A stretch of 64,000 nt of DNA from Diplonema japonicum. Its lineage: Eukaryota; Euglenozoa; Diplonemea; Diplonemida; Diplonemidae. Below are positions 41,501 to 50,796 of the stretch, piece after piece. Positions within the stretch are counted from its first letter, which is position 1; every line of letters begins with the position of its first letter. The notes beneath the pieces were generated by a model, which saw nothing but the letters and a program-made list of their open reading frames with translations, was not told the DNA's origin and did no database searches. The stretch is taken from the NCBI GenBank assembly GCA_964019335.1, contig OZ025680.1, positions 534,441 through 598,440 on the forward strand, in the 5' to 3' direction. The translations under genes and the position numbers were made by a program.

Positions 41501-43129
41501 ATGGCGCTGCAGTGGGTAGTCTTAGCATGCCTCGCTTTACAGGAGATCTCGCCTGGCATCGAACCACGGAACAATGTTCTTAAATTGCTGGAAGAAGCAG
41601 GTCCGAGATGCAGGGCTAAGGTGCTTCGCGACTACGACCTGGCAACAAGGGTGCAGGGTATACCTCTAAACGGCTACGACCTTGCTGATGAATGCAGTGA
41701 TGAGAACGCTGTCAGCCCCGAGACACCGCAGGGAGGCAGGGGCATCGTTATCTGCATCATGGCGCACACGGCATGTGGAGCAAACGGCCTCACTCGGCTA
41801 GTGGGTAAGCTCTCACACAATGATATTCACATCATCATCGCCTTCGATAAGAGTGCGAAACGAGTCGAAAAGAACTGTCTAAAGACCATCAAAGAGCGCT
41901 ACCCGCAGGTCCTGCTGCACATGACCACGGACGTCGAGTGGGGGTCGTGGGAGATGGTCCAAGCAGAGCACCTCGCCATGCAGACCGCAGTAGATGAGTG
42001 GGCAGACTGGACTCACTTCGTGCTGATCTCTGGCACCGATTACCCTTTGCAGTCTCCTGACCTGATTTTAGACTTCTTCGCAAAACATAAAAATAAGAGC
42101 TTTTACTACGAGAACACCATGCAGCAGAGCACACGGGTGCCGTTGTTCTCTGAGCTGGTGTCGACATGCGGGATGACTCTGTACCACCTTGGCTGGCGTG
42201 ACACGCCTCCTGTTCACTTCTTCACAGTCTCGAACTCGTGGAAGTTCTTCGAGCGTGCCTTCGTTGCTGATCTTGTTGCAGGCGGCAACTTGAACAGCAC
42301 GCCGCTCCTGCAGCTCTTGTTCTTGACGCTTTCCGTCGACGAGGTCTATCTGCAGACGCTCCATAAGAAGTCCCGCTTCTGCCATCGCATGGCCTCCATC
42401 GACCCGCGTGACTTCTACACCTTCTTCTGGCCAGGAGACTCTGTGGAGCGCACCTGCGACCCTTCTGGCATCAAAGGCACGTCGCACCAGTGGTACTGCC
42501 CCAAGCGGCCCTTCTACCTGACTACAAAACAAGATGCAGAACGGCTTGCATGGTCCCCGTCTCTTTTTGTGAGGAAGGTGCGAGGCGACGCTAGTAAGAA
42601 ATTCTTGGACTGTATTGATGAATCCTGCCTTGAAGATGTGAGGGCGCAGCAGCAGGGGCTGGAGGTGGGGGTGCGGCTCAGGGTGAAGAATCAGTACCTC
42701 AGGATGAAAGAAGTTGATGTGGCAGATGCTGGCGTGCCCTCCTTCATACAGGAAGACCTCGAGGCTGTGGTTACTTGGGAATGGGTCTCAGGCCCCCATC
42801 ACAGTACAATCTTCACGTTGGCGAACTGCACCTCGCCCAGCCGCTCGATGTGCACCGTGCAACATGGCCCGCTGTGCCTCGCCTACTCATCACCCACTCC
42901 CTCCTCACTGGCCTTTTCTTCCTGCAGAAGCTCTTTTGCCGAGCCATTGCTGTGGGACGTCTCGCAGCGAAATATATTACGATCCGCCTCAAAGGTGTCT
43001 CTTGTACAGTACAAAGCGGCCCACGGGTTGTGCGCAGCAAAAGGGGGGGCTGGAACCCCCATTGTCATGCTACCGTGCGCGGAGGTCGGTTCAGGAGAAG
43101 CAGTGGTACCTGTTTTAGTCCCAGTCTAG
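41501..43129 (+). CDS. GT14-family glycosyltransferase (core-2/I-branching, xylosyltransferase-like) with C-terminal beta-trefoil-like region
   Basis: This encodes 542 residues. Residues 1-14 form a short hydrophobic leader, so the protein enters the secretory pathway. The GT14 domain (about 80-360) shows 'GGRGIVICIMAHT', 'VEWGSWEMVQAEHLAM', 'DWTHFVLISGTDYPLQS' (family 'HF.LISG.DYPL'), a 'SNSWKFF' stretch and a late 'FFWPGDSVERTCD'. Relatives transfer GlcNAc or xylose from nucleotide sugars in the Golgi. From about residue 385 to the end, three Cys-containing repeats with 'W' and 'LC.A' patterns suggest a ricin-like carbohydrate-binding trefoil ('TWEWVSG', 'GPLCLAYSS', 'HGLCAAKGG'). That call is an inference. 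The gene sits between the two 14-3-3 copies. Confidence 0.78.
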   Translation: MALQWVVLACLALQEISPGIEPRNNVLKLLEEAGPRCRAKVLRDYDLATRVQGIPLNGYDLADECSDENAVSPETPQGGRGIVICIMAHTACGANGLTRLVGKLSHNDIHIIIAFDKSAKRVEKNCLKTIKERYPQVLLHMTTDVEWGSWEMVQAEHLAMQTAVDEWADWTHFVLISGTDYPLQSPDLILDFFAKHKNKSFYYENTMQQSTRVPLFSELVSTCGMTLYHLGWRDTPPVHFFTVSNSWKFFERAFVADLVAGGNLNSTPLLQLLFLTLSVDEVYLQTLHKKSRFCHRMASIDPRDFYTFFWPGDSVERTCDPSGIKGTSHQWYCPKRPFYLTTKQDAERLAWSPSLFVRKVRGDASKKFLDCIDESCLEDVRAQQQGLEVGVRLRVKNQYLRMKEVDVADAGVPSFIQEDLEAVVTWEWVSGPHHSTIFTLANCTSPSRSMCTVQHGPLCLAYSSPTPSSLAFSSCRSSFAEPLLWDVSQRNILRSASKVSLVQYKAAHGLCAAKGGAGTPIVMLPCAEVGSGEAVVPVLVPV

Positions 43130-43239
43130 CTTTTTGCTTTGAGTGCAGAATTCATTCGGTCCTTCTTGTTGTTTACTTTACTTGAAAGCACTCCACAGGG
43201 ACGCCCTCCCTCTAGAAAAAAACAGTAAAAAATAATAAA

Positions 43240-44153
43240 ATGGTCGGCACGTCGCCCAAATTCCGTCTCCCCACCAACCGCGATGACCTCATCTTCGCTG
43301 CGAAGCTCGCGGAGCAGGCCGAGAGATATGACGAGATGGTTCTGTGCATGAAGGAAGTCGTCAAAGACTCGGCCAAGTTGTCCCAGGACGAGAGAAACCT
43401 CCTCTCCGTTGCCTACAAGAACAGCGTTGGGATCAGGCGTGCCTCGTGGAGGATACTGAGTTCCATTGAGCAGAGGGAAGAACAAAAAAATACTGGGAAT
43501 GTCCCCAAGGTATGGAGAGACCACCATAGACCATGTATCACAGGTGAAGGAATACAGGCACATGGTGGAGCAGGAGCTGTCGGAAATCTGTGAAGATATC
43601 ATCAACCTTCTGGAGAAGGACGTCCTTGCCCACGGTGGGTCCGACGACAGGTAGGGTCCATCACATCCCACAACAACACCACACACAGGGTCTTCTTCAA
43701 GAAGATGCAGGGTGACTACCACCGTTACCACGTGGAGGCCACTTTGGACCCCAAGCACAAGCAAGCAGCCCTCCAGGCGTACACCGACGCACTCGAGACC
43801 GCCAAGAGCAACCTCCCTGTATGTTGTTGTACTTGAATTTTATTGTTTCTCTCGCAGGTTGCCAACCCCACCAGGCTGGGTCTCGTGCTGAACCTGTCTG
43901 TCTTCTACTACGAGATCCTCAGGAAGACTGAGGAGGGTATCACCTTGGCGAAGACCAACTTCGATGAGGCCGTGCAGGAGCTGGAGAACCTCCCTGAGGC
44001 TGAGTACAAGGAGGCCACTCTGATCATGCAGCTCATCAGGGACAACCTTACCCTGTGGTCTGAGGACGCTGCCAGCCCTGACGGCACCCAGGTATGAAAA
44101 GGGTTTTTTGTTCTCACACAAAAAAGGTGGAGGATGTTGACATGGACAACTAA
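43240..44153 (+). CDS. 14-3-3 protein, copy 2 (five exons)
   Basis: Exons are 43240-43509, 43544-43650, 43689-43818, 43858-44091 and 44127-44153, giving 255 residues. Introns are 34, 38, 39 and 35 nt. The protein closely matches copy 1 but differs at the N-terminus (MVGTSPK against MTTTASPK), in part of the third exon ('[18 protein letters not shown]'), after '[16 protein letters not shown]' and at the C-terminus ('VEDVDMDN'). Introns 2 and 3 are identical or nearly so between the copies, while introns 1 and 4 are unrelated. All phosphopeptide-binding residues are present. Both genes look intact, so they may form heterodimers. Confidence 0.95.
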
Positions 44154-45522
44154 GCGCAAAGGAGAGTAGAAGGAGCGAAGCAAGAGAGGGGCGCACATAA
44201 CATGGGACACAAGACAAACAAACACATACTCACCCGCACATACCCTGTTTAGATTTAAAAGAAAGCCCGTCTCTTCTCCTCTTATCCCCTAATTCCTCCC
44301 ATGATCCCAAAAAAAAGATTTTTTTTTTAACTTTCTGTCTTACGCCGGCATGCTGTGCAGTGAAAAGAGACTGCTAAGCGTGAGGGTGTGAGGGAGTCAC
44401 TTCTTTAACCAATTGTTTGCAAAAAAGAAAAATCGGCGCCAAGTAGTGTTCCTGGGCCCATTATTGTCCCCGTTTGCTGCTTCAAACTCCACAGTTTCTT
44501 TCTCTTGGTTGGCGATTTCGGATCTGCCATCTGGAGCCATTCCAGGGGATGTCCAGCCATGGGTATAAGCACCTTCACCGTAAACAATTGGTTAAAAAAG
44601 CTTTTCTCACTTTTTCCCGCCCTTTGTACTATTTTATTCTTGGAAGAAAATCGTATTGGCGAGATGAGAAAGGAGTTAAAAAGAAGAAGAAAAGAGGAAC
44701 AGAATAAATGAAAGTAAATAGTTACAGCCAAAAGGAAGTTTAAGTGTATTTTTAATACCCCCTCATACCTCTTCCCCATACCCCCCTTCCCCCCTCTTCT
44801 CTTTAAAATAAGTTTAAAAAAAAAACCCCCCTACACACTTATTTCTTGCACCCCTCTACAAAAGAAATTCACGCCTAAAAAAGTTTTATTTTTCTTTTTA
44901 CCTCGCAAAAAAAAATTGACTGTTGTCTCTTGGAAGTCATAAAACTGTTGGTGTGCCTTCCTATCACATGAAAGAATGCTTGCCTTTAAAGCTGTGGGGC
45001 AGCTGCCCCACTTGATGAGCGAAACAAAACCAAAAACTGGTTTTCATGGTAGTTCTTTTTATAACTCACAACTCGTAGCAACAGTCATATTGAATTAACA
45101 ACACTTTTATTCTTTTGATTTCATTTTTTTTTTTATTTCTTCTTTGGTTTGAATCCCTTTTCTCTCCTACAAGGAGCCCTTTGCCCACCCACAACAAAGT
45201 TTTATTTTTATTTTTCGAGAAAAGAGAAGAAGAGGAAAGTCTCCTGGAGCGTTAGGATTGCCTGTCTTGCCTGTGGCAAGGGGCGAAGGTGAGGGGTGCC
45301 TAGAAAAAAAAAGAAATAAGAAAGTGTTGCCATTAACCAAAAAAAAAGAAGAAAAAGAAAAAGAAATGGAAAGGAAGAACAGGGGAAATTGTGTCGTTCC
45401 CCTCTTCCTCTTCTTTTCATCGACCCCCCCCCTTTTTTTTCATCCCTCCCTGCCCACTCCCATAGGTTGTTATTTTTCTTTTTTCAATCTTTCATAAAAA
45501 CTCATTCTCCTCACTCTCAGGA
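44154..45522. other. Intergenic spacer
   Basis: About 1.37 kb with no supported gene; A/T-rich with many short A- and T-runs. The short open frames (about 70-120 codons) have no recognisable motifs. 'ctcactctcag' (AG 45519-45520) stands two bases before the ankyrin start. Confidence 0.5.
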
Positions 45523-47073
45523 ATGCACCGCTTCTGGGTGACAGACCTGACTGGTGCCCAGCATGAAATAGAAGTAGACGGGGAGCTGACACTACCCTAC
45601 GTGAAGCAGGCTGTGGGGCGTGCTCTTGACATCGAGCCTGACACATGCGATTTATATTATGAAGAACGGATAGTAGACAACGTGCAGGATGTGCTGGTGG
45701 CAGACCCCGGGTGTGTGTTCGACATGAGGGCAAGCAAGCAGCTTTCGGCAAAGTTAGCTTTGAAAGACTTGCAGGTGCACCAGGACGTATCACAGCTTGT
45801 TACGAGCATCCAAAGTAAAAACGTAGAAGTAGCGGTCCTCCTCCTCGACGCTGGGGTTGAGTTTGTGACGGACAATTGGTGTGCATTGCATGAAAGTGCC
45901 TTGGAGGGGGACTGTTCCTTAGTCCAGAAGATCCTTGAGGAGCATCCCGAGCTGATTACGAAAAGCCTTGCCAACGACGCCAACACATTGAAGGGGCTGC
46001 CCATCCACTGCGCGGGGTCTGCTGCTGTCGTTGATGCGCTGGTGGCCTTCGGTGCCGACGTTAATTCCCCACTCCTGCGGGGCTTGATATGTCCCAGCGT
46101 GCCGCTCATGACAGCTGCTGCCCGAGGCGCCAGAGGGGCTGTTGAGGCACTCTTGAGACACAACGCCGACATCAAAGATGTCACGCTGGCCTCGATCCCC
46201 GTCATGGGCTCAGAGGTTGACACGGACACTCACGAAATCCTTACATGCCTTCGGCTGTTAATTGATGCAGGAGCGGCTCTGAACGACGAGCTGTTCCCTG
46301 TTCTAATGCACCCCGAGCCGGATTATGTAGAATTCTTCATCGAAATGGGAGCAGACGTGAACAGTACCTTCGACACATGTCCTGTGCTGATGTCTGCGGC
46401 AGCACGCAATTCGCGGCCATGTGCGGAGGTCTTTTTAAACGCTGGAGCCGAGATCGACAAACAGTGTTCGAAAGGAAACACCGCACTCTTCGTTGCTTTA
46501 TGGTACCAGTCACAAGCGCTTACATCTTACCTCATTGAAAAGGGTACTGCACTGCATCACAAAAACAAACAGGGGAAGCAGCCCATCCACATCGCGGCCA
46601 CGATGTGCGTTGCTGTTGATGTATTGTGCGATTTGAAGTGTGATGCCAACGCAAAGGATTCTGCGGGGCTAACCCCCTTACATTATGCGGCTTCTGCAGT
46701 TGCCGAGTGCCAGACGGATAGGGTCATTGCCGGGCCTGATCTTGTGGCTCTCGGGAGCCACCCAGGAGCTCCCCGAGATGCTTTCTTCTTCCCAGACTGC
46801 CCAGCCTCGCCCTCTCCCTCCTACACTACTAGGGGTGATGTGGCTCTTGCCATCACCAGACTGCATACCTCAGGTGCTGACCTCAATTCCCGCTGTGATA
46901 GCGGGTACACCCCTCTGCACATCGCTGCGGCACAGGGAATGACTTGTGCCGTTCAAGTTCTTGTCCGCCTTGGTGCCGATCGCAGCATGAAGTGTCGCAA
47001 AGGGATGACAGCTGAGCAGCTTGCTGGAGGCAATGGGCATTTCAAAACCCTTGGATCCTTCTTACCCAAGTGA
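45523..47073 (+). CDS. Ankyrin-repeat protein with N-terminal ubiquitin-like segment
   Basis: This encodes 516 residues. Residues 1-75 have the pattern of a ubiquitin-like fold ('FWVTDLTGAQHEIEVDGELTL', 'VKQAVGRALDIEPDTCDLYYEERIVD'). From about 90 to the end the protein is a stack of ankyrin repeats with clear consensus in several: 'NWCALHESALEGD', 'GKQPIHIAA', 'GLTPLHYAA' and 'GYTPLHIAAAQG'. A ~40-residue Pro/Ser insertion (about 405-445) interrupts the stack. Ankyrin repeats bind protein partners; with an N-terminal ubiquitin-like part the protein might link to the ubiquitin system, but no catalytic domain is present. Confidence 0.8.
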   Translation: MHRFWVTDLTGAQHEIEVDGELTLPYVKQAVGRALDIEPDTCDLYYEERIVDNVQDVLVADPGCVFDMRASKQLSAKLALKDLQVHQDVSQLVTSIQSKNVEVAVLLLDAGVEFVTDNWCALHESALEGDCSLVQKILEEHPELITKSLANDANTLKGLPIHCAGSAAVVDALVAFGADVNSPLLRGLICPSVPLMTAAARGARGAVEALLRHNADIKDVTLASIPVMGSEVDTDTHEILTCLRLLIDAGAALNDELFPVLMHPEPDYVEFFIEMGADVNSTFDTCPVLMSAAARNSRPCAEVFLNAGAEIDKQCSKGNTALFVALWYQSQALTSYLIEKGTALHHKNKQGKQPIHIAATMCVAVDVLCDLKCDANAKDSAGLTPLHYAASAVAECQTDRVIAGPDLVALGSHPGAPRDAFFFPDCPASPSPSYTTRGDVALAITRLHTSGADLNSRCDSGYTPLHIAAAQGMTCAVQVLVRLGADRSMKCRKGMTAEQLAGGNGHFKTLGSFLPK

Positions 47074-47181
47074 TTTTTATCTTGTTACATCCTTTCTTTT
47101 ATCTTCTAAGCATGTTCTACTTTATGAAACTTTGTTGCCGTAGTAACGAAACCTTACAGGGCAGGTTGGGCAACAGGAATT

Positions 47182-49962
47182 ATGCCAGCAAGACGCGTGG
47201 TGCGCTCTACAGGGACCGCTCCCGTGAGTAAAAAGAAGACTAAATCTAAACTGACGGTGCCCGAATCAGCAGTAAGCAGGACCCCTTCTGAAGATGATCT
47301 GGAACACTCACTGACCACAAAGCGAACCATCTCAAGCGGTGGGGGTTTCCTTGGAGTGCCTGAAGAGGGTCTCCTGGCAAGGAAAGCATCCATCAACAAA
47401 GCGAAAGCGAGACAGTTGTCACGAAAACTCTCCTTCAATGCTGATGACAATGTGAAGGCGTGTGTTCGAGTCCGCCCCTTCAGGGACATCGAGCGTGAGC
47501 CTGCTGTGCCTTCTTGTGTCAAGGTGAAGGGACGAACTGTGACGATGCCGCACAACGGCGTGCAGCACTCGTTTGAGTTCGACCACGTGTTTTGGTCTGT
47601 CGACGAAAGCGATCCCGATTTTGCTGAGCAATCCACAGTCCACGAGGCTCTGGGCTCCAGGATACTGGAACACGTGTTCAAGGGGTACAACGCATGCATC
47701 ATGGCCTACGGTCAAACCGGGAGTGGTAAAACCTATACCATGATGGGGCCTGATTCAGTTTTCAACGAGAGGGGTCTAACGCCAAGGGTGTGTGAGGAGC
47801 TTTTTGCACGTCTGAACACTGAAGAGAGGAATCTGGAGGACGCAAGCATCCAGAGGTCGTATCAGATCGAAGTGCGATACATGGAGGTGTACATGGAGAA
47901 GGTCAGAGATCTGCTCGATGCAGGAAACCAAAGGAAGATGCTGAAAGTAAGACTGCACCCCATCACAGGCCCTTTCGTTGAAGGATTGTCATGCCATGAA
48001 GTCTCGTCCTGGCCTCAGTGCTTTGATCTCATCAGCCAGGGTATGAAGGCACGTGCCGTTGCGTCCACTAGGATGAACGATGTTTCCAGCAGATCGCATG
48101 CCATATTTAGGATTACCCTGACGCAGACCACGCGGATAGGTGGTCTGCAGTCTACTAGAATGGCTAACCTGAACCTTGTGGACTTAGCAGGCAGTGAGAG
48201 AGTGTCGCGTTCAGGTGTTCAGGGGGATCATTTAGCAGAGGCTGCCAAGGTGAACTTATCACTTTCGACCTTACGAAAGGTGATCGACGCATTGTTGCTG
48301 AAGCCCGGCGGGTCAAAGCGTCCTCTTGTGCCGTACCGTGAGTCCGTGCTTACGTGGGTTTTGTCTGATTCATTGGGGGGCAACTCACGTACCATGTTGC
48401 TTGCGACAGTGTCACCGCATTTCAGCAATTCTGAAGAAACTCTCTCAACGCTGGTCTACGCTAACAAAGCGAGGAAGATCGTGAACAACGTGAATGTGAA
48501 CGAAGACAACTCCCTTGAAATCATGCAGGAACTCCAGCAGACACTTGCTACCATGAAACAGGAACGCGTACAGTCACAGCTCCGCAATAGTAGCGTGCGG
48601 GTTCAAGAACTGGAAGAAGCTATCGAGCTCAACGAGAAGGCCCTTCAAGACATGGAGAACCAAAGCTCCAAGCTTGAAGCAAAGTACGCTGGTGAAGTCC
48701 GCGAGCTGAGAACAGTTGTTGCGGAGAAGGAAAGGCGGTCTATCCAACTAACTGAAGAAAACAGGCAACTAGAAGAAGAAAAACAAGAAGCACTGTGCCG
48801 CAGAGAGTCCTTAAGAATACGCTACAACAAAGCCAACGACCGGCTGTTGTCAAAAGAGGGGAAACTTCTGGATGCAGAAAGGAACAAACATGTTCTAGAG
48901 TCCGAAAATGAGCACCTGCAAAAGGACCTCGATAAGGAGACAAAGTCGCGAGATCTGGCAGAGAAGAAGGTAGATGTGATGCGTAACGAAGTGTCTACCA
49001 TCAAGAAAAAGATGGACAACTTCGACATGAAGTGGGCCCATGTCTCCACGGACACAGAATCGTGGAAGAGACGGGCCAAGCAGGCGGAGGAAGAAGCCGA
49101 CGAGGTTTCGCTGGAGCTTGCGAAGACGCAGCGCGAGAACAAAAAATTGAACGAAGCTGTCGAGATTATGAAAAAGGACATAGCCATTCTCAAGGCCGCG
49201 AACTCGGATGAGGTATTGCTCTCTACTGAGAAGGATGCCTTGAAAGACAAGGAGCTGAAGGAGTTGAAACAGAGAAATACAGAGCTAGAGCTTCATCTCG
49301 GGACGGAAACAGCGAAGAATGCAAAGCTGTCGGCAACAGCAGAGGTGATGGAGACGTCGTCTATCGCGTCTGACAAGAGGGCAGCAAACTTGTCAGTTGA
49401 GCTGAAGAAGACACGGGAGGGGGCTTTGGCCGATGCGCTGCAGAAGGATTTGGAGTGGAAGCTGAAGTTAGAAGGGGAACGTGATGCGTTGGTGATCAAG
49501 ACGAAGGAGCTGGGGGTGGAGTATGAAAAGAATCTGAAGGAAAGTTCTAAGAGGTACGAAATCGCACTGGAGAAGGAGCAAGACAACATCATCAAAATGA
49601 AGGCAGAATTTGCCGAAGAGTTGCAGCACCTAGAGAGTAAGTACTCTGATCTGCACAAAACCCTTCCTGTGTTGCGGAGGCTGCACGATCACATATTTGA
49701 GGTTGTCAATCAAGCCAACGAAGACTCGAAGCGCAACCCCAGCGCGTACACAGCAGAGCACCTGAGGTTGGTTAACATCGTGCTCCGATTCGACTCCTCT
49801 CTCAAGTCAGCCCCACTTCCTCACACTCTCGCCACGGCAACCCCTGCCTCGCTGACCTCCCCCAAGACCCGTCCACCACCCGTAGTGCAGTCCCCCACCA
49901 AGGCGGTACCGGTGACTCCACCGAAGCTTGCCTTCTGTAAGTTTGGCGGTTCACAAGCATAG
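47182..49962 (+). CDS. N-terminal motor kinesin, kinesin-3-like, with long coiled-coil tail
   Basis: This encodes 926 residues. The motor domain (about 90-440) is complete: 'ACVRVRPF', P-loop 'AYGQTGSGKTYTMMG', switch I 'NDVSSRSHAIF', switch II 'NLVDLAGSERVSRSG', and 'VPYRESVLTWVLSDSLGGNSRT'. The neck is followed by about 350 residues of coiled coil and a short Pro/Thr-rich tail. Motor sequence details ('FDHVFWSVDES' and the insertion before the P-loop) recall kinesin-3, but no FHA or PH domain is present. It should be a plus-end directed microtubule motor for cargo or flagellar traffic. The start is chosen at ATG 47182, which follows 'caacag'. Compare the degenerate kinesin at 34871. Confidence 0.9.
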   Translation: MPARRVVRSTGTAPVSKKKTKSKLTVPESAVSRTPSEDDLEHSLTTKRTISSGGGFLGVPEEGLLARKASINKAKARQLSRKLSFNADDNVKACVRVRPFRDIEREPAVPSCVKVKGRTVTMPHNGVQHSFEFDHVFWSVDESDPDFAEQSTVHEALGSRILEHVFKGYNACIMAYGQTGSGKTYTMMGPDSVFNERGLTPRVCEELFARLNTEERNLEDASIQRSYQIEVRYMEVYMEKVRDLLDAGNQRKMLKVRLHPITGPFVEGLSCHEVSSWPQCFDLISQGMKARAVASTRMNDVSSRSHAIFRITLTQTTRIGGLQSTRMANLNLVDLAGSERVSRSGVQGDHLAEAAKVNLSLSTLRKVIDALLLKPGGSKRPLVPYRESVLTWVLSDSLGGNSRTMLLATVSPHFSNSEETLSTLVYANKARKIVNNVNVNEDNSLEIMQELQQTLATMKQERVQSQLRNSSVRVQELEEAIELNEKALQDMENQSSKLEAKYAGEVRELRTVVAEKERRSIQLTEENRQLEEEKQEALCRRESLRIRYNKANDRLLSKEGKLLDAERNKHVLESENEHLQKDLDKETKSRDLAEKKVDVMRNEVSTIKKKMDNFDMKWAHVSTDTESWKRRAKQAEEEADEVSLELAKTQRENKKLNEAVEIMKKDIAILKAANSDEVLLSTEKDALKDKELKELKQRNTELELHLGTETAKNAKLSATAEVMETSSIASDKRAANLSVELKKTREGALADALQKDLEWKLKLEGERDALVIKTKELGVEYEKNLKESSKRYEIALEKEQDNIIKMKAEFAEELQHLESKYSDLHKTLPVLRRLHDHIFEVVNQANEDSKRNPSAYTAEHLRLVNIVLRFDSSLKSAPLPHTLATATPASLTSPKTRPPPVVQSPTKAVPVTPPKLAFCKFGGSQA

Positions 49963-50796
49963 ATAGAAAGAAGCCGAGGTAACGTTTATTTATGTTAACA
50001 ACCTGGTTTATTTTGTCAATAATAAACTATAATCGTGGCAGCGTGCCAAGCCCGATATATTTTCTTTCTTCCAACAGTTACTTTATTCCTGTATTCTGTT
50101 TGAGCGTTTAAAAAAAGAAAAAAAGAAAAAAAAAGTGTTGAGTACTGTAAACTCCTTAATGTTCTCAGAATGCCGGTGTTCCCGGAATTATGTCCCAGTG
50201 CCCGCTTTGGCAGAAAAAAAAACTCGAAGTAAAAAAGGACAATCTGAGGACAATTTTACATAGCCTTCCCCAAAGGAAATAAACCCGGGACCAAATATAG
50301 TAAGAGGTTTACAGTACTTTTTTATTTATCCCCGTCTTCCTCTTTTATTCTCGTTTCTTTAGGAGGATTTTGACATTGTTGTTGTTTCCACTTTCTTTGT
50401 TCTGTTGTGTACTAGAGCAGGGCAATGGGCACGGTTAAGTGGGGAAAGATTTGTCGTTCAAATACAATCCGTTGACAGCCTCCGGCCAGCTTTTTCCCTT
50501 CTTCCCTCTTCCCCCCGCGGGATTCTTATTTTTCTTTGTGACCAATCCGCCGTTGTATCTGCCTCCCCATTTCCGTTTGCGAGCCCCTTTGTTTTTATTT
50601 TCTTGTCTTCAGGCACAATACGGGTGCACCGCAGTGATCTTCTCGGCCCCCTTGCGCATCAATGAATATTTCGGATGTAAGGCAAACAGAAATGCATCTC
50701 ACCCTTCTCAACTAAAGACAAAAGTTTTTTTTGCGGCCTCCTTCATTGACACAGTTTAGCGCTTTCATTGTTCGTTGCTATGTATTCACACAGGCC
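49963..50796. other. Intergenic spacer
   Basis: No gene supported in 834 bases. It has A-runs near 50115-50135 and pyrimidine-rich sequence at 50490-50600. 'tattcacacag' (AG 50792-50793) precedes the pseudokinase start by three bases. Confidence 0.5.
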
